A DNA stretch of 64,000 nucleotides from Flavobacterium branchiarum. GTDB lineage: Bacteria > Bacteroidota > Bacteroidia > Flavobacteriales > Flavobacteriaceae. The position numbers and the translations under genes are program-made. The notes under the pieces were generated by a model. It did not search any database, was not told the DNA's origin, and was given only the letters and a program-made list of their open reading frames with translations. The stretch spans positions 1,860,001 to 1,924,000 of the forward strand of contig NZ_JAUFQQ010000003.1 of the NCBI RefSeq assembly GCF_030409845.1, read 5' to 3'. Every line of letters begins with the position of its first letter. The stretch's first letter is position 1. Positions 53,901-61,692 of the stretch are shown here, one piece after another.

Positions 53901-54138
53901 ATTGAGACCTATTTTAATGACATCATTTGCTTTTATTTTTGGATTAATTCCGTTAATGATTGCTACAGGAGCTGGAGCATTAAGTAATAGATCAATTGGT
54001 ACTGCTGCCGTTGGTGGAATGCTGATTGGTACCATTTTCGGTGTTTTTGTAATTCCGATTCTATTTATCATTTTTCAGTCAATGCAAGAAAAAATTGGAG
54101 GAATAAAAGAGCCTGCGCACGAACCAAGAGGAATTTAG
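50992..54138 (+). CDS. RND multidrug efflux pump, HAE1 (AcrB-like) family
   Basis: This 1048-residue proton-driven inner-membrane trimeric pump has 12 predicted membrane segments, the N-terminal FIENPVLSTVISIIIVILG, a large periplasmic loop, and TM4 with LAIGIVVDDAIVVVEAVH (about 400-417), which carries the Asp-Asp proton relay of AcrB-like pumps. Later motifs include ARLRPILMTSFAFIFGLIPL near 970-990. It exports drugs or other hydrophobic compounds. The channel gene follows only after a 470-base repeat block. Confidence 0.95.
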   Translation: MFRKFIENPVLSTVISIIIVILGLLGLASLPISQYPEIAPPTVVVTASYQGASADVVMKSVIVPLEEQINGVENMSYMTSTASSNGSATITIFFKQGTNPDMAAVNVQNRVTKATSLLPNEVIKSGITTSKQLSSTAFSFLLYSKDGKYDEKFLDNYLRINIMPEMKRVEGVGGTEIYTSQEYSMRIWLKPDAMASQGLVPDDIITALKEQNIEAAPGKIGENSRESVQYALKFTGRLESPAAFENIVLRSDKQGSLLRLKDVAEIEFGALDYSTSLITQGNVSSGGAISQISGSNARELIIACEDILKKASKDFPPGLEYHTFLNANDFLDASIEKVIYTIIEAFILVFIVVFIFLQDFRSTLIPAIAVPVSIIGTFFFLKLFGFTINLLTLFALVLAIGIVVDDAIVVVEAVHAKLDQGAKSAKKATIHAMSEISGAIISITLIMSAVFIPVTFITGSAGVFYKQFGLTLAVAILISAVNALTLSPALCAILLKPHDPEKANHPKGFLPKFYASFNVAFEAVTDKYIGAIRFLIRRKWISLVAIAIFGIVFYVLMKNTPTGFVPNDDGGAIFGNVVLPPSSTLERTEEITKEIDSIARSIPEIELSSTLSGMDLIHGNGGSYGALFIRLKPWNERKGKTQDVNSIVSQLFAKTAHIKGASIIFFAAPTLQGFGNSNGFEVQLQDKTGGSYQNFDKNIGKFMAAINQRPEIMYATSPFNIGFPEMEVNVNVAKCKDAGVSINTVLNTLQGYFGGIYASDINRFGKQYRVMLQSHPDYRAKESDMNKIFVRTDKGSMAPISEFVTLKKEYGPEFLNRFNLFTSTTVTGAPNAGYSSGDAIKAIEEVGAQTLDRGYTYQFSGLTKEELSSGSQTTLIFGLCLIFIYFLLSAQYKSYILPFSVLLSLPIGLAGAFIFANLFGVDNNIFLQISLIMLIGLLAKNAILIVEFALLHRLSGRSLVQSAIFGARARLRPILMTSFAFIFGLIPLMIATGAGALSNRSIGTAAVGGMLIGTIFGVFVIPILFIIFQSMQEKIGGIKEPAHEPRGI

Positions 54139-54144
54139 TGGCAA

Positions 54145-54588
54145 AGGCCTTTTTTAGGAACAAAGGTTCAAAGTAGCAAAGGCTCAAAGGTTTTGAGGAA
54201 CTGATACTGGAGAAGCAAGATACAAGATACAAGATTCAAGACTGCGACTGAAAACTGGTAACTGCGACTTATACTGAAAAAACAACCCAAACTTGTCTTC
54301 CTGACGAAGGAAGGAACTCATCAAGTAGCTCCAGAATCAATGGTAAGTATTTAGGTGTAAAGGTTCAAAGAAGCAAAGGTTCAAAGGTCCAAAGGAGGAA
54401 AGCTTTGCGATTCTGCGTCTTTGCGAGAAATAGTCACACTGACGGAGGCTCAAAGGATCAAAGCTACAAAGGCTCAAAGTAGTAAAGGCACTGAGGTTTT
54501 GAGGAACAGAGATTGAAGAATCTAAGAAGTCTAAGAAAGTCTAAAAATCTAAGTAGTCTGAGAACGAGACTGAAAACTAAAAAAAAAT
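54145..54588. repeat. composite intergenic repeat inside the RND operon, forward orientation
   Basis: This fills the 470-base gap between pump and channel genes. The order is: GGTTCAAAG/GGCTCAAAGG words (54165-54195), GAGAAGCAAGATACAAGATA (54211 on), CTGCGACTGAAAACTGG words, a diverged CTTGTCTTCCTGACGAAGG module (54283-54346), many GGTTCAAAG/GGCTCAAAG words (54357-54510), and TCTAAGAAG words with CTGAAAACT (54513-54580). The same word order is seen at 34.5 and 36.2 kb. Confidence 0.85.
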
Positions 54589-54608
54589 AACAAAACAAAC
54601 ATATAATA

Positions 54609-55994
54609 ATGAATAAATACAATTATAAACTGATAGTGATTGTGCTGTTTGTTGCAAGTATATGGAGTTCGTGTAAAATCACGAAACCGTATGCTAAACC
54701 CGCAACGACAGTAAATTATCGCGAAGCGGAAAGTATCGATAGTACTAATATTGGTAAGATGAAATGGTCGGAATTATTTACAGATGCTGCTTTGCAACAA
54801 CTTATTTCTGATGGATTAGCTGCAAATCTGGATTTGAAGATTGCAATAGAGCGAATTAATCAAGCCAGTGTGAATCTTAAGCTGAGTAAAAATGCGTTTC
54901 TGCCTACGGTCAATGGGAACGTATCTGTAAAAGAATCAAGACTTGCTTTTCCGCAAGGATTTGGACTTTTTGACCAATCGACACAATATGATTTGGGTAT
55001 TTCTGCGGGATGGGAAATAGATGTTTGGGGTAAATTAAATAGTGCCAAAAAAAGTGCTGTAGCAAATCTATTGGCAACAGATGCTGCCAAACGTGCTGTT
55101 CAAACACAGCTAATTGCAAATATTGCCAATTCGTATTATGAGCTGTTATTGCTTGACGAACAACTTAAAGTACTTAAAATGACCGCTAAAAATAGAGAGA
55201 AAGATGCTGAAACAATCAAGGTGCTTTTTGAAAATTCTATTATTAATGGAGTAGCTGTGGTACAGAGTGAAGCAAACTTTTACGAAGCAGAATTAGCGAT
55301 TCCAGATATAGAGCAAAAAATTATTGAAACAGAACATGCTTTGTGTGTGCTTTTGGCTAAATCACCAACGAAAATTAACCGTAGCACATTAGAACAGCAA
55401 AAATTAGTTTATGATCTCAAAATTGGAGTTCCGATGCAACTTTTGGCAAACAGACCAGATGTGCAACAAGCTGAATATAATTTCAAAACTGCATTTGAAG
55501 AAAGTAATGTGGCAAGAGCTTATTTCTATCCAGCTTTAACCATTAGCGGAGCAACAGGTTTCTCTAGTTTCGGATTAAAAGATTGGTTTACAAACGGAAG
55601 TCTTTTTGGTAATATCGCAGGTGGACTCACACAACCTATTTTTAACAAAGGAATCAATAAAGCCAGATTGGCTACCGCAATATCATTGCAAAAAGAAGCA
55701 CTGTACAATTTTGAACTTTCAATGCTTAAGGCAAGTGAAGAAGTTTCGAATGCCCTTTCTAGATATGATAAAGCTACTTTGAAGGAAGAAAAAAGGAAAA
55801 GACAATTAGAAGCATTACTAAAAGCAGTAGATTTTAATAAAGAATTACTAAACAATTCAACTACTAATTATACTGATGTATTAACTGCTGAGCAAAATTT
55901 ACTTAATGCACAATTGAGAGGAATTGATGATCAAAGTCAAAAGCTCCATGCAGTTGTGAATTTGTACCGAGCCCTTGGCGGAGGTTGGAATTAA
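54609..55994 (+). CDS. outer-membrane efflux channel lipoprotein, TolC/NodT family
   Basis: The 461-residue protein has a lipoprotein signal (SIWSSCKITK, Cys about 22) and two repeated coiled-coil/outer-membrane regions of the OEP family: NLDLKIAIERINQASVNLKL (about 76-95) and LLANRPDVQQAEYNFKTAFEES (about 280-301), with DVWGKLNSAKKSA between. It forms the exit duct for the pump. A strong terminator follows, closing the operon. Confidence 0.92.
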   Translation: MNKYNYKLIVIVLFVASIWSSCKITKPYAKPATTVNYREAESIDSTNIGKMKWSELFTDAALQQLISDGLAANLDLKIAIERINQASVNLKLSKNAFLPTVNGNVSVKESRLAFPQGFGLFDQSTQYDLGISAGWEIDVWGKLNSAKKSAVANLLATDAAKRAVQTQLIANIANSYYELLLLDEQLKVLKMTAKNREKDAETIKVLFENSIINGVAVVQSEANFYEAELAIPDIEQKIIETEHALCVLLAKSPTKINRSTLEQQKLVYDLKIGVPMQLLANRPDVQQAEYNFKTAFEESNVARAYFYPALTISGATGFSSFGLKDWFTNGSLFGNIAGGLTQPIFNKGINKARLATAISLQKEALYNFELSMLKASEEVSNALSRYDKATLKEEKRKRQLEALLKAVDFNKELLNNSTTNYTDVLTAEQNLLNAQLRGIDDQSQKLHAVVNLYRALGGGWN

Positions 55995-56015
55995 TTATTA
56001 ATTCAAGAAACAATA

Positions 56016-56050
56016 AAAGCCCAATTCTAATATAGAGTTGGGCTTTGTTT
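56016..56050. terminator. terminator between the efflux channel and TonB receptor genes
   Basis: AAAGCCCAATTCT (56016-56028) pairs with AGAGTTGGGCTTT (56034-56046) in a stem of about 13-15 bases, then GTTTTTG. It separates convergent genes and could serve both. Confidence 0.85.
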
Positions 56051-56083
56051 TTGTCCAAAAAAGGCAATAAAAGCCTGGGTTTA

Positions 56084-58078
56084 TTAAAATAGAGTATAAG
56101 CTATATTTATAAAAAAGTTTCTTCCTTGACGTGGAATTTTATTCCAATCGGAGAATGTGGTGTAATAGGTGTCAAAAATATTTTCGACTCCCATTTGTAC
56201 ATTCATTTTGTTTTCTTTCAAAGAAAAAGTATATCCCGAATTTAAATTAAAAATTACATACGATGGAGTTTCTGTTTCGCCATAGATAGTTGCAAATTTT
56301 GTTTGGGCTAGGTTTCCTGATGTGCCGAATCCCATATTAAAGTTTTCTTTTTTATATTGAATGTTTCCTGAATAACGCAACGGACTTATAAATGGTAGTT
56401 TGTTGTTTTCGTTGTCCTTTCCGTAGCTATAAACCAAAAGTGTTTTAAAGCTCCAGTTTTCGGTTATTTTATATTCTAAATTCAAATCAGTATTGAAGAT
56501 TGAAGCGTAACTTAAAGCATTATACACTTTTACTCCCGAAGCTCCAATAGTCATAGGATGTATGGCGGTATTGATTTGTCCAACAATATAATCCTGAATA
56601 TGGAAATAGGATGAAGTTAAGTTTGAGGTAAATCTTCCAGTTTTAAATCCTAATGTAACATTTGCTTCTAATGATTTTTCGTTTTTTAGATTTGGGTTTC
56701 CGACATAATCATAAAAATCATTGCTGTTGTATAAATAATAGCCATAACCCTCAGAAACCGACGGCGCTCTTTCGCCATAGGCTAAACCAAAACCATATTC
56801 GAATTTATCATAATGTAAAAGATAGTTTGTGGCTAGACTTTTTAAAATTCGATTTTTTGTTGCGGACATATCAGGATAAAAAATCTGAAGGCTTTGTAAA
56901 CCAAATTCATCTGCCACTTTATTTGAATGCATTCCAATACTAGTCGAAATTTTAATAGTAGCTTTTTGAGAAATTGGTATTGCATCTTCTAGATAAACTC
57001 CATTATAGCGTGTTCGTATATCAGGCCAAGTGTACATAAACATTGCGTTTTCATTGGGATTATTTGGATACATCGTCATTTCGGCAACTGATTTATTGTA
57101 AAACCCATTCAGGTTTGCCATGAAAGAATGGTTTTTGAACTTGCCTTTCACTTTAGAATAAAATCCGTAAGTATCCGACCAACCTGGCATGTCCATATGA
57201 ATAGGAACACTTGGTCGTTTGGTATCATCCATTTTATGAGTAATTGTATTAAAATATACTTTGGTTTCCCAATTGGTAATATAACTAGAAATAGGATTGT
57301 AGCTATAACGCAAAGATGCTATGGTAGCTTTCGCTAAAGAAACATCCATTGGTAATGCTGGATAACCTACATCAGTAGCTTTATCATAAATTACAGAACC
57401 TTCAATTAAACTTTTTTTACCCAAATAAAAACCAGCTGTAGCAGATAAATTGTATTTAGTAAACTGCGAAAAATTAATTTCTTCATGACTACCAGCTTTA
57501 TAGTTTTCGGCATCACGATACGTAAAATCGGTATTAAAATAAAACGAACTATCGTTGTAACCTATTGATGTACCAATGATTTTTTGTTGATTATTGGTTT
57601 CGTAACCTGTTTTAAATGCACCATTCCATCCTAATTCTTTTTGTATAAGATTGGTTCGTTTTAAATCAATTGCTCCTCCAATTGTTGGGCCGTGACAGCT
57701 TCCTTGTTGTCCGGAAGAAATAGCAGCTTCGGATAGATTAGATACTTCAACATAAGATGTTACAGGATCCATTTTATCGGTACAAGCTCCAAAAATTCGC
57801 ATTCCATCAATTGTAATTACAGTTCGTTCGGTAGCCATATTGTTAATGATAGGTTCTAGGGCATATCCGCCTCTTCTTATCATATTTACTTTTGATGCAT
57901 GCTGTAGGTATTCTTCAACGGTTGCAAGTGATTTAGGCTGTTTAAGATGCACAGGTATTTTTTTACCAATGACAATAATTTCACTGAGATCAATTGGAGA
58001 AATACTATCTTTTACTTCTTTTTGTGCAAAACAAATACTTGTAAATGTTGCTAACAAAATTGTTATTATAGTTTTCAT
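56084..58078 (-). CDS. TonB-dependent receptor, copper (OprC/NosA)-like
   Basis: The 664-residue outer-membrane receptor has a signal peptide to CFAQ (about 18), a plug domain with ITIDGMRIFGACTDKMDPVT (about 92-111) followed by SYVEVSNLSEA, and GSCHGPTIGGAIDL, then a beta-barrel ending in NIAYTLF. The GACTDKMDP and Cys-His pattern in the plug resembles OprC/NosA receptors that take up copper. It has no carboxypeptidase-like extension and no SusD partner, so it is a metal rather than glycan receptor. The lipoprotein and Cys-rich genes upstream fit copper handling; the ligand is inferred. Confidence 0.82.
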   Translation of the reverse strand: MKTIITILLATFTSICFAQKEVKDSISPIDLSEIIVIGKKIPVHLKQPKSLATVEEYLQHASKVNMIRRGGYALEPIINNMATERTVITIDGMRIFGACTDKMDPVTSYVEVSNLSEAAISSGQQGSCHGPTIGGAIDLKRTNLIQKELGWNGAFKTGYETNNQQKIIGTSIGYNDSSFYFNTDFTYRDAENYKAGSHEEINFSQFTKYNLSATAGFYLGKKSLIEGSVIYDKATDVGYPALPMDVSLAKATIASLRYSYNPISSYITNWETKVYFNTITHKMDDTKRPSVPIHMDMPGWSDTYGFYSKVKGKFKNHSFMANLNGFYNKSVAEMTMYPNNPNENAMFMYTWPDIRTRYNGVYLEDAIPISQKATIKISTSIGMHSNKVADEFGLQSLQIFYPDMSATKNRILKSLATNYLLHYDKFEYGFGLAYGERAPSVSEGYGYYLYNSNDFYDYVGNPNLKNEKSLEANVTLGFKTGRFTSNLTSSYFHIQDYIVGQINTAIHPMTIGASGVKVYNALSYASIFNTDLNLEYKITENWSFKTLLVYSYGKDNENNKLPFISPLRYSGNIQYKKENFNMGFGTSGNLAQTKFATIYGETETPSYVIFNLNSGYTFSLKENKMNVQMGVENIFDTYYTTFSDWNKIPRQGRNFFINIAYTLF

Positions 58079-58094
58079 ACTATCCTAAATAATG

Positions 58095-58120
58095 GGAACC
58101 AAGTGGAGTTACTTGGTTCC
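58095..58120. promoter_or_regulatory. intercistronic hairpin between lipoprotein and TonB receptor genes
   Basis: GGAACCAAGT and ACTTGGTTCC form a perfect 10-base-pair stem over a 6-base loop. No T run follows on the minus strand, so it is more likely an attenuator or mRNA stability element than a terminator. Confidence 0.5.
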
Positions 58121-58139
58121 TTTGTTACTAATAAAATGC

Positions 58140-58991
58140 TTAAAATTCAATCTCAAAGAAGAGACTACTAGATATGTTTTCAGGAGTAACTTCTTCTCCC
58201 TTTAGTATTTCACCAGTTGCATTTAAAAGTTGTAAGTTGATTTTCCAATATCCAGTCATTGTTAAGGATAGTTTTCCGTTATAGAATCCTCCTGTTATAG
58301 ATTGTGTTAAATCGGTATTGTTAGGCGAACTGTGATTGCCCATGCTTGGCATTCGAGTATCGATTTTTACTTTAAAATTATCAACTGCCGTAAACGTCAT
58401 CATATCTTTCATTTTATATAAACCTGCGGACATATTGTTTATAGCAACTTTTGGACTTTTCGGACTGATGTAAGCTAAGACATATCTTGCTCCATCATTT
58501 CCTGTAAATGAACTTACAGTACGTTTCTCAGAAGCAATTACATTTATCTTAGCTTTTACAGTGTTATCAATAGCATTAATGGTGTAATTAATTGTTAACT
58601 CCCAAAATTCAGTAGTATTCTGAGCCATCTGAAAAATAATGTTACCATTATATAACGTCTGTTTGCCAGAAACTTTTTCGATTAAAGACTTCGGACAAGA
58701 ATGTTTCATTGTCGCCATATTCATTATTGGCATCCAATCTAGAGAAGCGTTAGTGATGTACTTGTTTGTTGTTTTGTCTTTGATCCTTAAAGAAATCGGA
58801 TTGTAACCTTGTATTAGTTTTCCCGTTTCAGAATAAAGTTCGATGATATGATTTTCATTAGATAGTTCTTGAATTTTGACAAGACCTAAAGTTTCATCAA
58901 TTGGATTTTCGGATGAAAAATCACTGTCAGAAGAGCAAGAAAATAAAGTTATGGCTAATAGAAGAATCGATAAATATTTTAAATTTTTCAT
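58140..58991 (-). CDS. lipoprotein with Met/His-rich segments, probable copper-binding
   Basis: The 283-residue product has a lipoprotein signal (AITLFSCSSDS, Cys about 19). It holds two beta-sandwich-like halves, with WMPIMNMATMKHSCPK (about 86-101) and DTRMPSMGNHSSPN (about 216-229), the Met/His clusters of FixH/YtkA-like domains that bind copper. It sits between the Cys-rich gene and the TonB receptor on the same strand. Delivery of or binding to copper at the cell surface or periplasm is inferred. Confidence 0.72.
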   Translation of the reverse strand: MKNLKYLSILLLAITLFSCSSDSDFSSENPIDETLGLVKIQELSNENHIIELYSETGKLIQGYNPISLRIKDKTTNKYITNASLDWMPIMNMATMKHSCPKSLIEKVSGKQTLYNGNIIFQMAQNTTEFWELTINYTINAIDNTVKAKINVIASEKRTVSSFTGNDGARYVLAYISPKSPKVAINNMSAGLYKMKDMMTFTAVDNFKVKIDTRMPSMGNHSSPNNTDLTQSITGGFYNGKLSLTMTGYWKINLQLLNATGEILKGEEVTPENISSSLFFEIEF

Positions 58992-59069
58992 TTGTATTAA
59001 ATTAAGAATTGATAATAAAAAGCCTGTCGGTTGTTTGACCGAGAAGACAATTAATAAAGATTTCGAAAA

Positions 59070-59441
59070 TTAATACAGAAGGTTGGGGGGATGAAACAGG
59101 AGTTTGATGTTAAAATGAGAGTAGAGATTTCTGCGCAAAATATCTTTCTTTAGAATTGATTCGATTACTAGATTAAAATCAAAAGAATTTATTTTTTCAA
59201 TAAATAATAAATCAATTCCAGTTGGGAAGTTTTTTTTCTCTGTTGATGAGGAGGAATCATTATCTGAAGCTTTACCTAATTCATTTTTTAAATGGCATTT
59301 TCCTTTGCATTCCAATTGTGGCTGACTTTTGTTCTCACAAAGCTCTGATGCTATATAATCATAATTAACGGCGTAATCCAATATCGGAAACACAGGCTTT
59401 ATGATGATAGCAATTAAAAATATATAGACAAGGATTTTCAT
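59070..59441 (-). CDS. small Cys-rich exported protein of the copper-type cluster
   Basis: This 123-residue protein has an N-terminal hydrophobic segment (about 3-20) and the motif ELCENKSQPQLECKGKCHLK (about 33-52) with three Cys and a His. Similar small proteins with a CENKxxPxLxCxGKCxL pattern occur next to copper-type TonB receptors in Bacteroidota. It is the first gene of the minus-strand cluster. The start at 59441 is the only ATG that keeps the hydrophobic segment. A metal-binding or thiol role is an inference. Confidence 0.7.
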   Translation of the reverse strand: MKILVYIFLIAIIIKPVFPILDYAVNYDYIASELCENKSQPQLECKGKCHLKNELGKASDNDSSSSTEKKNFPTGIDLLFIEKINSFDFNLVIESILKKDILRRNLYSHFNIKLLFHPPNLLY

Positions 59442-59678
59442 TATATTTCTTGAAACAACAAAGTTAAGCGCAAGTTTTTTTGTAAAATATGATTCTTGTC
59501 ATATTAGTACAATAAAAAAGAGTTTTTTGTCTTAATTACAAATTGTGTTTTTTTTGTGTTTAGATTACAAGATTAAGTGTTTGGTAATCAAAAGAAAACG
59601 TTTTCGAAACTATTTACTTGTTAAAGCCTAGTGAAAATTCTTTTTTTGTTTCAATACTTTGTTTACTTTTGACCGCAA

Positions 59679-60068
59679 ATGAGAAAACTGATTGTGTTAT
59701 TTGTGTATTTAGGATTGCTTCTGCTAGGCGGAGGTCAATACCTTAATGCAGGTACTCATCAAAACTCTAATTCATCTTCTCACAGTCTGGAGAAAAAACA
59801 CCGAGTAAAATTTACAAATCAAGATTCTAGTAACTCTTTAATTGAGGATGCCGACATAGATATCGATGAAGAGCATCTTGGTGGTGATATTAAAGATGGA
59901 ATTTCAGATAAACTTTTCACAGGAAATTATAGCTTATTAGATAATTGGTACCTGACAATTTCTTGTCAATCACTTTTAGACCATTGTCAAAAGAATTTTA
60001 AAATCTTCGCGCCATTTTGTGGCCAAAACAATCCTATTTATATTACTCTACGAGTATTAAGAATCTGA
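59679..60068 (+). CDS. small exported protein of unknown function
   Basis: The 129-residue product has a clear signal peptide (LIVLFVYLGLLLLGGGQYLNA, first 24 residues). It is followed by a Ser/His-rich stretch (HQNSNSSSHSLEKKH), an acidic segment IEDADIDIDEEHLGG and a C-terminal part with three Cys (SCQSLLDHCQKNF, PFCGQ). I do not recognise a family. It is divergent from the Cys-rich gene and 177 bases ahead of an RND adaptor gene. His, Asp and Cys content hints at metal binding, but this is weak. Confidence 0.6.
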   Translation: MRKLIVLFVYLGLLLLGGGQYLNAGTHQNSNSSSHSLEKKHRVKFTNQDSSNSLIEDADIDIDEEHLGGDIKDGISDKLFTGNYSLLDNWYLTISCQSLLDHCQKNFKIFAPFCGQNNPIYITLRVLRI

Positions 60069-60245
60069 TTAACACGGATACATCGGTTACCTAAAGTGTA
60101 ATGATGCATATCTTGTGGCTGTATATTAAATTTACATCTTCTTGTATGACTGTTCATGCATAACTATGGCTTCTGATGTTTTTTTTACATCTAAAGGAAT
60201 ACTTTCATTCCAAGCATTCAATCGCTTAATTACCATTTTTATACC

Positions 60246-61328
60246 ATGAAGAGAATAGTCGTGTTAACGGGCGTTATCGCCTTGTTGTACCTTACAAGTT
60301 GTACAACTAAAAAAGAAGAAAAAGAAGAAGCTGAAAAATTTACAGTGACCAACCCTGTAAAAATTGATACTTCATTTACCAAGGAATATGTTTCGCAGAT
60401 AAAATCTGTGCGAAATATTGAAATTCGAGCACAAGAAAAAGGATTCTTGCAAAACATTTATGTTGACGAAGGTCAATTTGTAAAAGCAGGACAGGTGTTG
60501 TTTAGAATTCAGCCAAAAATGTATGAAGCAGAGCTGCTTAAAGCGCAAGCAGAACAAAAAGCTGCAGAAATAGAATTACAAAACACAAAAACATTAGTAG
60601 AGAAAGATATCGTTTCTAAGAACGAACAAGCAGTTGCTTTGTCTAAACTTCAGGCAGCAAAAGCCGAAGTTGCATTGGCAAAACTTCATTTATCATTCAC
60701 AGAAATTAGAGCTCCATTTGATGGAACAATTGACAGAATTCCTTTAAAATTAGGAAGCCTTATTGAGGAAGGGGAGTTATTAACCAGCCTTTCAGATAAT
60801 AGTCAGATGTTTGCTTATTTCAACGTATCTGAACCAGAATATTTGCAATATCAAACGGAGGTAAAAGATCGTGCAGAAACTAAAGTTAGTTTGGTTTTAG
60901 CCGATGGTAAAGTTTTCAAAGAGAAAGGAAACGTAGAATTAATTGAAAGTGAGTTTAATAATGAAACTGGAAATATCGCTTTTAGAGCAAGATTCCCTAA
61001 CTCAGGTAAATTACTTAGAAATGGTGAAACTGGACAAGTACAAATGCTAGTTCCTCTTAAAAATGCAATTGTGATTCCGCAAAAAGCAACGTATGAAATT
61101 CAAGATAAAAAATATGTTTTTGTCATCGATAAAAACAATGTAGTATCATCAAGAGAGATTACTATTACAGGTGAGATTCCTGATTTATATGTTGTACAAA
61201 GTGGACTTACTGAAAATGATAAAATTTTACTAGAAGGAGTTCAAAAAGTAAATGAAAAAGATAAAATTAAATATGAATTTCAAGCACCTCAAACAGTAAT
61301 TAATCATTTACGCGTAAAAGCAGAGTAA
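60246..61328 (+). CDS. RND efflux periplasmic adaptor lipoprotein (second system)
   Basis: The 360-residue membrane fusion protein has a lipoprotein signal (LLYLTSCTTKK, Cys about 19). The lipoyl half-motifs are RAQEKGFLQNIYVDEGQFVKAGQVLF (about 62-87) and SFTEIRAPFDGTIDRIPLKLGSLI, with a helical hairpin of AEQKAAEIELQNT repeats between. The pump gene follows after a 364-base gap filled by repeats. Confidence 0.93.
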   Translation: MKRIVVLTGVIALLYLTSCTTKKEEKEEAEKFTVTNPVKIDTSFTKEYVSQIKSVRNIEIRAQEKGFLQNIYVDEGQFVKAGQVLFRIQPKMYEAELLKAQAEQKAAEIELQNTKTLVEKDIVSKNEQAVALSKLQAAKAEVALAKLHLSFTEIRAPFDGTIDRIPLKLGSLIEEGELLTSLSDNSQMFAYFNVSEPEYLQYQTEVKDRAETKVSLVLADGKVFKEKGNVELIESEFNNETGNIAFRARFPNSGKLLRNGETGQVQMLVPLKNAIVIPQKATYEIQDKKYVFVIDKNNVVSSREITITGEIPDLYVVQSGLTENDKILLEGVQKVNEKDKIKYEFQAPQTVINHLRVKAE

Positions 61329-61344
61329 GTTATTAGTTAGCAGT

Positions 61345-61612
61345 GAGTAGTTTTTAGTTTTCAGTTTTCAGTCTCAGTGAGCAGTCGCAATGTCATCCTG
61401 AGCGGAGTCGAAGGACAGTCGCAGTGAGCAGTCGCAGTGAGCAGTCGCAGTGAGCAGTCTCAGTGAGTAGTCTCAGTGAGTAGTCTCAGTGAGTAGTCTC
61501 AGTGAGTAGTCTCAGTGAGTAGTCTCAGTGAGCAGTCTCAGTGAGCAGTTTCAGTGAGCAGTCGCAATGTCATCCTGAGCGAAGTCGAAGGACAGTCTCA
61601 GTGGACATTTTA
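61345..61612. repeat. composite repeat with GTCATCCTGAGCG modules between adaptor and pump genes
   Basis: CAGTTTTCAGTCTCAGTGAG words (61360 on) lead to two copies of AATGTCATCCTGAGCG[G/A] AGTCGAAGGACA, at 61389-61417 and 61566-61594. Each copy is preceded by AGTGAGCAGTCGC and followed by CAGTC[G/T]CAGTG. Between them lies the 13-base tandem array. The GTCATCCTGAGCG word is a frequent intergenic repeat in Bacteroidota. This block is most of the 364-base gap; the rest is plain AT-rich leader of the pump gene. Confidence 0.85.
61423..61565. repeat. tandem array, 11 units of 13 bases
   Basis: Eleven head-to-tail copies of AGTGAG[C/T]AGTCTC fill exactly 143 bases with no spacers. The outer units end in GTCGC, the inner ones in GTCTC and five central units carry T in place of C at position 7, so the array has homogenised from the centre. 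A twelfth unit lies at 61376-61388, before the first GTCATCCTGAGCG copy. Confidence 0.92.
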
Positions 61613-61692
61613 CAGATTACATTTCACTATCACTTTTTACTGTTATTGAACAACTAAAATCAATTTGGCTTAATCATTAAAAAATATATAAA

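Noticed and set aside
61423..61565. Regular array that might be taken for CRISPR
   Set aside because: Units are 13 bases with no spacers between them, and no cas gene is in the window. It is a simple tandem repeat.
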